50,473 bases of DNA from Acidobacteriota bacterium (GTDB lineage: Bacteria; Acidobacteriota; Vicinamibacteria; Vicinamibacterales; UBA2999). The position numbers were made by a program, and so were the translations under genes. Shown in pieces: positions 33,023 through 40,812 of the stretch. Where the stretch lies: NCBI GenBank assembly GCA_013140775.1, contig JABFSA010000066.1, positions 1 to 50,473 on the forward strand, written 5' to 3'. The first letter of the stretch is position 1, and every line of letters starts with the position of its first letter. The notes below the pieces were generated by a model, which was not told where the DNA came from, searched no databases, and was given only the letters and a program-made list of their open reading frames with translations.

Positions 33023-34516
33023 ATGCAATCCATGCTGCGGTCGGGCGTTACCGCACTTCTTCTCGGGGCCGCCACGTTGGTGGCGGCCTCGTGTTCAGGC
33101 TCCACTCCCTCCGCAGCTGTCGCGGTTCCCCCTTCAGAAGAAAGCGCACCCGTTCAACGTCTGAATCTGACGTACGACAAGCCTGGCGTCGTGGGCACTC
33201 GCGTGAGTGTGTCCGCTGAGGGGCTTCCGGCCGGAAAGACCGCCGAGCTTCGGTGGAGTACGGTGTCCGGCGGCTGGGTCATCGAGGACTACTACCACTT
33301 CCGCGGAAAGAAATACTCAGAGACCTCCTTGGTGATCGGAAGCTTCCAGATCGATCCGCAGGGCCGTCTCGCAGGGCAGTTCGACATTCCCGAAGACTAC
33401 GGCGGCGTTCACGACATCATGGCCGTTGTTGACGGCCGCACCGTGGCGCAGAACGGCATAGAGGTCACGCAGAGTTTCGAGATGTCCCCTCTCACGGGCC
33501 CGGTCGGTACGCCCATCGAGGTCAAGGTCAAAGGCCTCGGATGGCGGACGATGGAAAGCACCTGGGCCATCAACTGGGACAACAACAGCATTGGATGGGT
33601 GTCGGCCGCCTCGACGAAGGGTTCGGCCGTCGCACGGTTCCGCGCGGCAGGCCCTGTGGGCGAGCATGCGGTGAAGGTCTACACCGGCTATCAGGGGCAG
33701 CCCTACCTGAATTACGAACAGTCGCCGGTGGCGCATCTGCCGCGCCCGCAGTTCACGTTCCGCATTACGCCAGGGCGCCTCGCCATGCCGGCGGCCGTCG
33801 CGGAACCCTATCAAGTGCAGCCTGTACCCAAGACGGAAATCACCGTGGCGAACGCGGCGGTGACGCTTGCGCCAACTCAGGGTCCGGTCGGTACTCGCGC
33901 ACGTCTGCAGGCGAGCGGGTTGCCCGCCGGCGCGTCAGTCGATCTTGCCTGGGAGACCGCGGTTGGAAATCGCGTGAGCGGTGACGGGTTCAGCGCGCAG
34001 ACGAATGATCTTGCCCGCGTTACGGTTGGCGCCGACGGACGTCTCGACGTGCCCGTCAGCATTCCCGACGACGTCGGCGGTCTGCACGGCGTGGTGCTGC
34101 GCGCAGACGGCCAGATGCTGGCTCGCACGCACTTCGTGATCGAAACCAGTATCGTCAGCATGACGCCGACCGCCGGGCCCGCTGGAACACCCGTGACGAT
34201 TCACCTCAAAGGCGTCGGCTGGACCGAGTACGACAACATCTACATCGCGACGTACGACAACGCATACATGGGATACGCCTGTGGCTTCAACAGCCAGGGT
34301 GACGTGGTGATCAATTTCACTGCGGCCGGTGAGCCTGGAGTGCACCTGATCGATTTGTATCCGGGCATCTATCAGGGACCGCCCACGGAGCCACAGCTGC
34401 TCTATCGGACACCGCAGCTGACGTACGCCGACGACCATCCGGGAAACAAGATTCCTGCCCTTCGATTCGCGTTCGAAGTCACACGCTCGCCGTCGTCGAA
34501 CTACGGCACGAAGTAG
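33023..34516 (+). CDS. Lipoprotein with duplicated beta-domain pair
   Basis: A 497-residue lipoprotein with a lipobox VAASC (C24). The mature protein consists of two homologous halves, each of about 200 residues: the first begins with GVVGTRVSVSAEGLPAG, the second with GPVGTRARLQASGLPAG. Each then carries an IPEDYGGVHD / IPDDVGGLHG segment, a PLTGPVGTPIEVKVKGLGW / PTAGPAGTPVTIHLKGVGW strand pair and an Ala-Gly-x-x-G-x-H ending. The halves are clearly an internal duplication of a two-domain, IPT/TIG-like unit. ATG 33023 is used; ATG 33032 is an alternative. Likely a surface-exposed structural or binding protein. Its role is unknown. Confidence 0.78.
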   Translation: MQSMLRSGVTALLLGAATLVAASCSGSTPSAAVAVPPSEESAPVQRLNLTYDKPGVVGTRVSVSAEGLPAGKTAELRWSTVSGGWVIEDYYHFRGKKYSETSLVIGSFQIDPQGRLAGQFDIPEDYGGVHDIMAVVDGRTVAQNGIEVTQSFEMSPLTGPVGTPIEVKVKGLGWRTMESTWAINWDNNSIGWVSAASTKGSAVARFRAAGPVGEHAVKVYTGYQGQPYLNYEQSPVAHLPRPQFTFRITPGRLAMPAAVAEPYQVQPVPKTEITVANAAVTLAPTQGPVGTRARLQASGLPAGASVDLAWETAVGNRVSGDGFSAQTNDLARVTVGADGRLDVPVSIPDDVGGLHGVVLRADGQMLARTHFVIETSIVSMTPTAGPAGTPVTIHLKGVGWTEYDNIYIATYDNAYMGYACGFNSQGDVVINFTAAGEPGVHLIDLYPGIYQGPPTEPQLLYRTPQLTYADDHPGNKIPALRFAFEVTRSPSSNYGTK

Positions 34517-34560
34517 TTCGCACGACGTCATTCTTGGGATGAGCCGGTGCCCTGGCTGGA

Positions 34561-34589
34561 TTGACCGTTCGCCCAGCCGTAACTATACT
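34561..34589 (+). promoter_or_regulatory. Strong sigma70-type promoter for the cytochrome gene
   Basis: TTGACC (34561-34566), a 17-bp spacer and TATACT (34584-34589), close to consensus at both boxes. A start near 34596 leaves a leader of about 80 nt to ATG 34678. It separates the cytochrome gene from the lipoprotein gene. Confidence 0.6.
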
Positions 34590-34677
34590 CGCGCGCACCA
34601 ACGCGTCTCCTTCGCGGAACAGGCGCATGTTCCAGCGTTTTCGGCTGTCGGCTATTCAATTGGAAGAGGGACATCAC

Positions 34678-35814
34678 ATGACAGTGAGGCGCAAGGGCTG
34701 TGTGTTCGGAGCTACGGTCGCCGTGCTCGTGTGCGTGCTCGGATTTGTGTCGGTCTACGGCCAGACACAGGAGCCGCCGCAGCCCATGGCGGAGAACGTG
34801 TTCCGGAATATCCAGGTGCTCAAGGGCATACCTGCCGACGAGTTCATGGAAACGATGGGGATGTTTGCGTCGTCGCTGGTGTACGACTGCATTGGCTGTC
34901 ACGTGGAAGACATTCTCGTGAGACGAGAGGCGTTCGCCGAGCCCACACCGCGGATCCAGCGTGCCCGTCAGATGGTGGTGATGGTGAACGCGCTCAACAA
35001 ACAGTATTTTGCGGGGCAGCCGCGTGTGACGTGCTTCACGTGTCATCGAGGCAGCGGTTTCCCTGAAGCCGTGCCAGACCTGCGTATTCAGTATGGTGAC
35101 TGGCCGACGGAGAACCCGAACGCCATCGGGCAGTTCTTCCAGCCGAAGGCCTCGGCAGAACCCGTGTTCGCGAAGTACATCAACGCGATCGGGGGCATCG
35201 AGCGCGTGTCGAAGCTGACGAGCTACACGGCGACGGGAACCTATCTTGGCTTCAACACGGGCAACGCCACTGTGCCGATCGAGATTTTTGCGAAGGCCCC
35301 GGATCAGCGATCCACAGTCGTTCGCGTGTTCGACGGAGATGCGGTGAGGACAACGGACGGTCGAAGTGCGTGGGCGGCGGAGGGATGGCGGCAGCTGCCC
35401 TTGATGACGTTTACCGGGACCAACCTCGCGAGCGCCAGGGTGGAGGCGATGTTGGCGTTTCCTCAGGTGCTGCAAAAGGCGTTCAGCGAGTGGAAGGTTG
35501 GAACCGTGACGATCGGCGACGCCGACGTCCAGTTGTTGCAGGGGAGTAACCCTGGACAGTTGCCGGTCAACCTGTACTTCGATGAGGAAGGGCTGCTGGT
35601 GCGTTCAGTGCGCTGGACCAGCACGCCAGTAGGGACGGTGCCCACGCAGACTGAGTACTCTGACTATCGGGACGTGGCGGGCGTGAAGATACCGTTCAAG
35701 ATGGTGGTGACGTGGACGAACGGGCAGAACACGATCGAGTTGAAGGATGTCCGCCCGAACGCCGTCGTCGATCCCGCGAGATTCGCCCGGCCTGCTCCGT
35801 TCAAGCCCCGGTAA
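34678..35814 (+). CDS. Exported cytochrome c of the reaction-centre-subunit family
   Basis: A 378-residue protein: signal peptide, then NIQVLKGIPADEFMETMGMF and two heme motifs, CIGCH (71-75) and CFTCH (119-123). This layout matches the photosynthetic reaction centre cytochrome c subunit family, which in Acidobacteriota occurs widely in non-phototrophs. After residue about 160 there is a beta-rich domain (TSYTATGTYLGFN...LYFDEEGLLVRSVRW) resembling outer-membrane lipoprotein-sorting/LolA-like folds. No other reaction-centre gene is present, so phototrophy is not implied. ATG 34678 follows GAAGAGGGA. It probably passes electrons in the periplasm or reports on envelope redox state. Confidence 0.85.
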   Translation: MTVRRKGCVFGATVAVLVCVLGFVSVYGQTQEPPQPMAENVFRNIQVLKGIPADEFMETMGMFASSLVYDCIGCHVEDILVRREAFAEPTPRIQRARQMVVMVNALNKQYFAGQPRVTCFTCHRGSGFPEAVPDLRIQYGDWPTENPNAIGQFFQPKASAEPVFAKYINAIGGIERVSKLTSYTATGTYLGFNTGNATVPIEIFAKAPDQRSTVVRVFDGDAVRTTDGRSAWAAEGWRQLPLMTFTGTNLASARVEAMLAFPQVLQKAFSEWKVGTVTIGDADVQLLQGSNPGQLPVNLYFDEEGLLVRSVRWTSTPVGTVPTQTEYSDYRDVAGVKIPFKMVVTWTNGQNTIELKDVRPNAVVDPARFARPAPFKPR

Positions 35815-35844
35815 AACACCCCGAAACAGTGCTTGTGGAATGCT

Positions 35845-35873
35845 TTGACAAGGTTGTGGGGCTTTGGCAAGAT
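35845..35873 (+). promoter_or_regulatory. Possible promoter before DUF6152 copy 5
   Basis: TTGACA (35845-35850), a 17-bp spacer and a weak -10 box CAAGAT (35868-35873), about 80 bp before ATG 35952. The -35 box is perfect; the -10 box is poor. Confidence 0.35.
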
Positions 35874-35951
35874 GTCACCCCACATCGTGGCCTGGGTGAT
35901 CGCTCGCTGGGTCCCCTGTCCGGACCCCAACAATGCGTCTGGAGGTTTTGC

Positions 35952-36341
35952 ATGAGAACGAAGCTCGCGGTTCTGATCGCCGGGTTTGCCCTCGTGGGTG
36001 CGGCAATGCCGGTTCTGGCTCACCACGCGATTGGCGCCGAATACGACGAATCCAAGGTCGTCAAACTGACCGGCACCGTGTCGAAGGTTGAGTGGACGAA
36101 TCCCCACGCCCGCGTCTACTTCGACGTCACCCAGGCCGACGGAAGCAAGGTCACCTGGAACGTGGAACTAGCCGCGCGAAGCGCACTCGTCCGCCAGGGT
36201 TGGACGGCCAACTCCGCGAAGATCGGCGACATGATCACCGTTGAGGGCAATCAGGCGCGTTCCGGCGTGAGCGGCGTACACGCGCGCAGCGTCGTCAAGG
36301 CTGACGGCAAGAAGCTCTTTGAAGGCGACAACGTCCAGTAG
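35952..36341 (+). CDS. DUF6152 protein, copy 5
   Basis: A 129-residue copy with cleavage after PVLA and mature HHAI, the only start with Ala-Ile here. The core is GTVSKVEWTNPHARVYFDV, W-x-VELAARSALVRQGW, and a closing G-x-Q-A-R-SG strand shared with copy 7 at 45.4 kb, which is its closest relative in the window. GGAGG lies 6 bp before ATG 35952. The GHS gene follows 27 bp after the stop, with its own ribosome site. Confidence 0.87.
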   Translation: MRTKLAVLIAGFALVGAAMPVLAHHAIGAEYDESKVVKLTGTVSKVEWTNPHARVYFDVTQADGSKVTWNVELAARSALVRQGWTANSAKIGDMITVEGNQARSGVSGVHARSVVKADGKKLFEGDNVQ

Positions 36342-36368
36342 CGCGCTCCCTCATCCAGGAGAACGAAC

Positions 36369-37193
36369 GTGAGAAAGATACTCGTCGTGTCTGCGATGAC
36401 TGGTGCGCTCGTGTGCCTGCTGGTGCAGTCGGCATTGATGCAGGCTGGTCCTGAGGCGGGGAAGGTTGCGGCGGCCCGGCGTGCGGGACCGGCCAAGGGT
36501 GCGGTGCCAAGACTGCCCGACGGGTCTGTGAACCTGATGGACGCCATCTGGACCGGCGGCGGTCCCGTGAATGACTTGGAATCCCAGGGCGGTCTGAAGA
36601 AAGGCGAGCTGGACGCGCTGATGCTGCCATGGGCCAGGGATCTGATGGCCACGCGCGACGAGACGCAGGAACCGCATAACGCGTGTCTGCCCATGGGCGT
36701 CCCTCGCGTCACGCCGTTCCCGTATCGCTTCGTGCAGAACTACACGCACAAGGCGGCGACGCACATGTTCATCCTCCACGAGGGGAACATCCACACCTAC
36801 CGTCAGATCTTCATGGACGGCCGCAAGCATCCAGCCGAACTGGATTCCACCTGGCTTGGGCATTCGATCGGCCATTGGGAAAAAGACACGCTGGTCATCG
36901 ACACCGTCGGCTACAACGACAAGTTCTGGTTCGATCGCCGAGGGCATCCCCACACGGAACAGCTCCACACGGTCGAGCGCTGGACGCGGTTGAGCCTTGG
37001 TGAGATGGAGAACAAGTTCACGCTCGACGATCCAGGCGCGTACACCCGCCCGGTGACGTTCACGTTCATGGCGGTCGCGAGTCCTCCTCAGGACGAGCTC
37101 CTCGAGTACATCTGCCAGGAGAACAATCAGTACGGAGTGGCGACGGTGCCTGGGTACAAGGGACCGACCATGGGCAATCAGCCCAAGAAATAA
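36369..37193 (+). CDS. Secreted GHS-family protein, copy 4
   Basis: A 274-residue member. Signal peptide to about residue 24, then ARRAGPAKGAVPRLPDG, also seen in copy 6 at 45.9 kb. Core motifs: CLPMGVPR, FMDGRKHP, WLGHSIGHWEKDTLVIDT, GYNDKFWFDRRGHPHTEQLH, DDPGAYTRP and EYICQENN, matching the family at every conserved position. GTG 36369 is preceded by CAGGAGAA. It is the last gene before a clear terminator, so the promoter at 35.8 kb, DUF6152 copy 5 and this gene form a two-gene unit. Confidence 0.84.
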   Translation: MRKILVVSAMTGALVCLLVQSALMQAGPEAGKVAAARRAGPAKGAVPRLPDGSVNLMDAIWTGGGPVNDLESQGGLKKGELDALMLPWARDLMATRDETQEPHNACLPMGVPRVTPFPYRFVQNYTHKAATHMFILHEGNIHTYRQIFMDGRKHPAELDSTWLGHSIGHWEKDTLVIDTVGYNDKFWFDRRGHPHTEQLHTVERWTRLSLGEMENKFTLDDPGAYTRPVTFTFMAVASPPQDELLEYICQENNQYGVATVPGYKGPTMGNQPKK

Positions 37194-37233
37194 GAGCTGC
37201 TGGAGTGAGGGAGAGCGACTCCCAGAGCAGCTC
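37194..37233 (+). repeat. Stem-loop right after the GHS stop codon
   Basis: GAGCTGCT (37194-37201) pairs perfectly with AGCAGCTC (37226-37233) across 24 nt, starting at the base after the TAA. It precedes the intrinsic terminator and could protect the transcript's 3' end. Confidence 0.5.
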
Positions 37234-37251
37234 ATGAACGTCGAGCACGTC

Positions 37252-37284
37252 CCCGCCGGGAGCTGCCCCGACCGGCGGGTTTTT
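37252..37284 (+). terminator. Intrinsic terminator
   Basis: CCCGCCGG (37252-37259) pairs with CCGGCGGG (37272-37279), followed by TTTTT (37280-37284). A textbook Rho-independent terminator for the DUF6152 copy 5 / GHS copy 4 unit. Confidence 0.82.
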
Positions 37285-37518
37285 CTTGTCCAGAGGCACC
37301 TTTCCTCGTTCGGTTCGCTGAATTAGTGAACCAAAGGAATGGATAGGGGCGGGGGCGTCTATATGCTTCAGTGAGCAAATGGCGGACATAACGTGCGGCA
37401 CGCTTCTCGCTACCCTCTTGAGGTTGGCCGCATTTACAACCGCATCTCTCGTTTGAGCTCACCCAGGCCGTCGATGCTCATTCGCCAATGCGCGATGCCA
37501 TCACAAGGAGGCTTTAAG
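37285..37518 (+). other. Gene-free receptor leader with operator-like palindrome
   Basis: Together with the terminator this makes a gap of about 325 bp. An imperfect 21-bp palindrome (37312-37332, arms GGTTC/GAACC with a GCTGAATTAGT centre) looks like a repressor site. No convincing promoter was found by eye. The ribosome site of the receptor, AAGGAGG, is at 37505. Confidence 0.35.
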
Positions 37519-40416
37519 ATGTTCCGTGTTTTAAGAGTGTTTTTACTGGCGTGCGCAGTTTTCGCGCTGCCAGCCGCTGTGTTGGCCCAGGAAGCAACGT
37601 TGACCGGCACTATTACGGATGCGACCGGAGGCGTGCTCCCCGGCGTGACCGTCACAGCTATCCATGAGGCAACCGGCAATACCTTCGTCAGCGTAACCGA
37701 CGGAAGTGGGGTTTACCGTATACCCGCACGCGTTGGCAGCTACCGCGTGACGGCTGAGCTCTCAGGCTTCAATACGGTCAACCGCTCAGGGTTGACACTA
37801 CTTGTGGGGCAGACCGCCAATCTGGATATTCAGCTGACCGTGTCCACGCTCCAGGAGAGCGTCACCGTCACTGGGGCTGCACCGCTACTCGACGTTGCAA
37901 CCTCCAGCGTGAGCGGGAATATCGACGCTCGTCAGATGCAGGACTTGCCCATTCAGGGCCGCGACTGGACGTCGCTGGCGCTGCTGGCACCCGGCAACCG
38001 GACGACGGCAATGGGGGGAACTCCGGTTCAGGATAGGGCTGACGTCCGCGAGTACCAGCTGAATCTGGATGGCCAGCAAGTTACTCAGACGATGGGCATC
38101 GACGGCCAGCCGCTGTATAGCCGCGACTCGATCGCCGAATTCCAGTTCATCTCGAACCGTTTCGATGCGACCCAGGGACGTTCCTCTGGCGTTCTGGTGA
38201 ACGCCGTGACCAAGTCAGGTACCAACGCGTTCAGTGGCCTGTTCAGCGGCACCTTCCGCAATTCATCTTGGAACGCCGACGACCATGTGCTCAACCGCGA
38301 GATTCCGTTCTCCAACCAGCAGGTGAGCACCACGTTTGGTGGTCCCATCGTACGGGACAAGATGCACTTCTTTGCCAACTTCGAGTACGACCGGTCGCCG
38401 AGCACCACAATTTGGGACACGCCATTCCCGGCCTTCAACATCAGCAGAGACGGCACGCGGGAGAAGAAGCTTGGTGGTGGCCGGGTTGACTACCAGTTGT
38501 CGGCCAGCACGAGACTGATGGGTAAGGTGCATCGCGCCAATGACTTCATTCCGATGGATTTCGGAGCCAACGCTACCGGTCCAAGCGCGACGCAGCACCC
38601 TGCGACCTTCACGAGCGTCGATCGCACGTCGAACGAGTATCTTGGACAGCTCACACAGGTGGTCAACAATCGCACCGTGAACGAAGTGAAAGTCGGCTTC
38701 TCGGAGTGGAGCGTTGACCAGATGGGCTTGTCGAGCTGGTCCAATCACCCGCAGAAGCGCCTGGGTATCACTCAGGGTGTTCCGCGAATTCGCATGGTGG
38801 GCATGACCATCCTTCCGACGTCGAATGCCCCGCGCGTGCGCGATCAGAACATGCTGATGTTGCGCGACGACTTCTCCGTTTCGTACGAGGCACGCGGCCG
38901 TCACGACATGCGTGCCGGTGGTGAATACCTGCGGATGCATGAGTACACGAGGAACTGCCGTTTCTGCTCGGGTGAGATCGACGCGCGGAACGGGACGATT
39001 CCCGCAGCGGTGATGCAGTCAATCTTCCCTGATCCTTGGAACGTCGACACGTGGAACCTGGCGGCGCTCTCCCCTTACACCCGTTCGTATCTCATCGGAG
39101 TCTCGGATACGTTCGAGACACCGTTTGACATGCCCCGTGTTGCGGCGTGGGTTCAAGACGACTGGCGTGTCAGTAGCAATCTGACATTGAACATCGGCGT
39201 ACGTTACGACGTGACGATCGACGCGTGGGCAAACGACGTGGCCTTACCGCCGTTCCTGCAGGGCGGGCGCCCGGACGATAGGAACAACATCCAGCCTCGA
39301 CTTGGACTGGCGTACCAGTTGAACGATCGCACGGTCCTTCGAGGTGGCGTTGGACGCTACTACGGTGACGTGCTGTCAAACATGTACATGTGGACGCTCG
39401 GAAATACGAGCATCGCGACGACGCGCATCACCAACGACGGTCGAGCGGATTTCGCCTCGAATCCATTCAACGGGGCTATCCCGTCCTTCCAGCAGGCATT
39501 CGCCGGGTTTTGTTCGGAGAACGGGAACAGGCCCGGTTGTCTGATCCGGGAACTGCAAGAGCTCGCACCGCCGCCAGACTACGCCGAGATGCAGAACAGC
39601 TGGCAGACGTCAGTGGGCATTCAACGACAGCTGGCTGCCGACATGGCCGTCGAGGCTGACTACGTCTACAACGGGAGCCGAAACGAGAAGGTCCTGATGG
39701 ACAACATCAACCTCTCGTACAACCAGACCACGGGTGTGAATGCTCCAAGTTCTCAGACTGCGGCGCGGCCATTCCCGCTGTTCGGAGTTGTCTCGATGAC
39801 GCCGTACACCGGGTGGTCCGACTACCACGGTCTTCAACTGTCGTTCACGAAGCGGATGGCCAGCAACTGGCAGGGTTCCGCGACGTACACCCTCGGCCGA
39901 CTGAAGAATTCGTTGTCGAATCCGATCAGCGGCACCACGATGGTCTCTTTCCCAGTAGCCCCGGATCTTGGAGAGGATTACACGCTGGCCGAGACTGATC
40001 AGCGACACCGTCTGGTGTTCAACGGTATTTTCCAGACCAACATTGGCTTCCAGTTGAGCGGTGTGTATTTTTATGGGTCTGGTGAGCGGATGGCGCCACT
40101 CTACGGTGGCGATCTTCGTGGAATCGGGGGCGACGGCGGTAGTCAGCGTCTCCGTCCGAATGGGACGATCATTCCACGCAACTCCTTCGTGGGAGATCCG
40201 ATCCATCGTGTGGACGTGCGACTCCAGCAGCGAATTCCTGTGGGCTCAAGGGTGAGGATTGACGGCACCGTGGAGGTGTTCAATCTGTTTGATCGGGCAA
40301 ACTTCGGTTCATACGTAATCGACGAGGCAAGCTCAGCGTATGGCAACCCCGACCAGAACCTGAACATTGCGTATGGTCCGCGTGCCCTTCAGCTTGGCTT
40401 CCGTGTAACGTTCTAA
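37519..40416 (+). CDS. TonB-dependent receptor, second subfamily
   Basis: An outer-membrane receptor of 965 residues. Signal peptide (PAAVLAQ), then a carboxypeptidase-regulatory-like domain opening ATLTGTITDATGGVLPGV, a plug with DVATSSVSGNIDARQMQDLPIQGRDW-type sequence, and a barrel ending LQLGFRVTF. It differs from the three other receptors in the window by a shorter barrel, a distinct plug and its own codon texture, and belongs to another receptor group. ATG 37519 is chosen because AAGGAGG sits 7 bp upstream; the frame is open further upstream but without a signal peptide. It is monocistronic, with terminators on both sides. Ligand is unknown. Confidence 0.9.
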   Translation: MFRVLRVFLLACAVFALPAAVLAQEATLTGTITDATGGVLPGVTVTAIHEATGNTFVSVTDGSGVYRIPARVGSYRVTAELSGFNTVNRSGLTLLVGQTANLDIQLTVSTLQESVTVTGAAPLLDVATSSVSGNIDARQMQDLPIQGRDWTSLALLAPGNRTTAMGGTPVQDRADVREYQLNLDGQQVTQTMGIDGQPLYSRDSIAEFQFISNRFDATQGRSSGVLVNAVTKSGTNAFSGLFSGTFRNSSWNADDHVLNREIPFSNQQVSTTFGGPIVRDKMHFFANFEYDRSPSTTIWDTPFPAFNISRDGTREKKLGGGRVDYQLSASTRLMGKVHRANDFIPMDFGANATGPSATQHPATFTSVDRTSNEYLGQLTQVVNNRTVNEVKVGFSEWSVDQMGLSSWSNHPQKRLGITQGVPRIRMVGMTILPTSNAPRVRDQNMLMLRDDFSVSYEARGRHDMRAGGEYLRMHEYTRNCRFCSGEIDARNGTIPAAVMQSIFPDPWNVDTWNLAALSPYTRSYLIGVSDTFETPFDMPRVAAWVQDDWRVSSNLTLNIGVRYDVTIDAWANDVALPPFLQGGRPDDRNNIQPRLGLAYQLNDRTVLRGGVGRYYGDVLSNMYMWTLGNTSIATTRITNDGRADFASNPFNGAIPSFQQAFAGFCSENGNRPGCLIRELQELAPPPDYAEMQNSWQTSVGIQRQLAADMAVEADYVYNGSRNEKVLMDNINLSYNQTTGVNAPSSQTAARPFPLFGVVSMTPYTGWSDYHGLQLSFTKRMASNWQGSATYTLGRLKNSLSNPISGTTMVSFPVAPDLGEDYTLAETDQRHRLVFNGIFQTNIGFQLSGVYFYGSGERMAPLYGGDLRGIGGDGGSQRLRPNGTIIPRNSFVGDPIHRVDVRLQQRIPVGSRVRIDGTVEVFNLFDRANFGSYVIDEASSAYGNPDQNLNIAYGPRALQLGFRVTF

Positions 40417-40437
40417 CGACAGCGGGGTTCTTTACAG

Positions 40438-40480
40438 GAGGGGGCCGGGCGGTGGAACGCGCCAGGCCCCCTCGTTTGTA
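40438..40480 (+). terminator. Intrinsic-type terminator after receptor
   Basis: GAGGGGGCC (40438-40446) pairs with GGCCCCCTC (40465-40473), a 9-bp GC stem, followed by GTTTGT. The T-run is short, so efficiency is uncertain. Confidence 0.65.
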
Positions 40481-40620
40481 CGGTCATGGGTTGACCTGGT
40501 CATTCACGGCCCGTGATGTCCCAAGGAGCGCCGGCATGCCCCATTCGAGCCGCCGCACGTTCATACTCCGGAGGGAGCGTCTGGGGGGTGACCGTCCACG
40601 GCTCAGGCAGCTCCGTCAGT

Positions 40621-40773
40621 GGCCATCACTCGTTGGACGTAGAGTTCGATGCACCAAACTGCCGGGAGTTCACCGGCATGTCCTCCCCGAACCCCCTGAG
40701 TTTGGGGGGGCCGATTGTCCTGGGTGCCCCTCGCGTTTCCCTTCCCCTGGAGCGCATAATCTCCCGCGATTGA
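40621..40773 (+). pseudogene. Decayed DUF6152 remnant
   Basis: The frame from 40621 reads GHHSLDVEFDAPNCREFTGM, then SSPNPLSLGG, and stops at 40773. The first part matches the HHS...EFD...C-R-F-G start of mature DUF6152, closest to copy 6 at 44.2 kb, including its unusual cysteine. By eye, 42 of 60 bases agree with 44223-44282. The second part resembles the S-P-N-x-L-x-x-GG segment that normally lies about 45 residues later, so an internal deletion has removed the NPH core. No signal peptide precedes it. It lies between two receptor genes in the 396-bp gap 40417-40812. Confidence 0.6.
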
Positions 40774-40812
40774 TCGAATGATTCGGCCCGGCATGTCGTC
40801 AGGAGGGTGTGA

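Noticed and set aside
34678..35814. Evidence for photosynthesis from the reaction-centre-type cytochrome
   Set aside because: The family is widespread in non-phototrophic Acidobacteriota, and no other photosynthesis gene is visible.
40452..40781. 109-codon plus-strand frame overlapping the DUF6152 remnant in another frame
   Set aside because: It is Arg/Pro-rich with no motif; the recognisable remnant uses the other frame.
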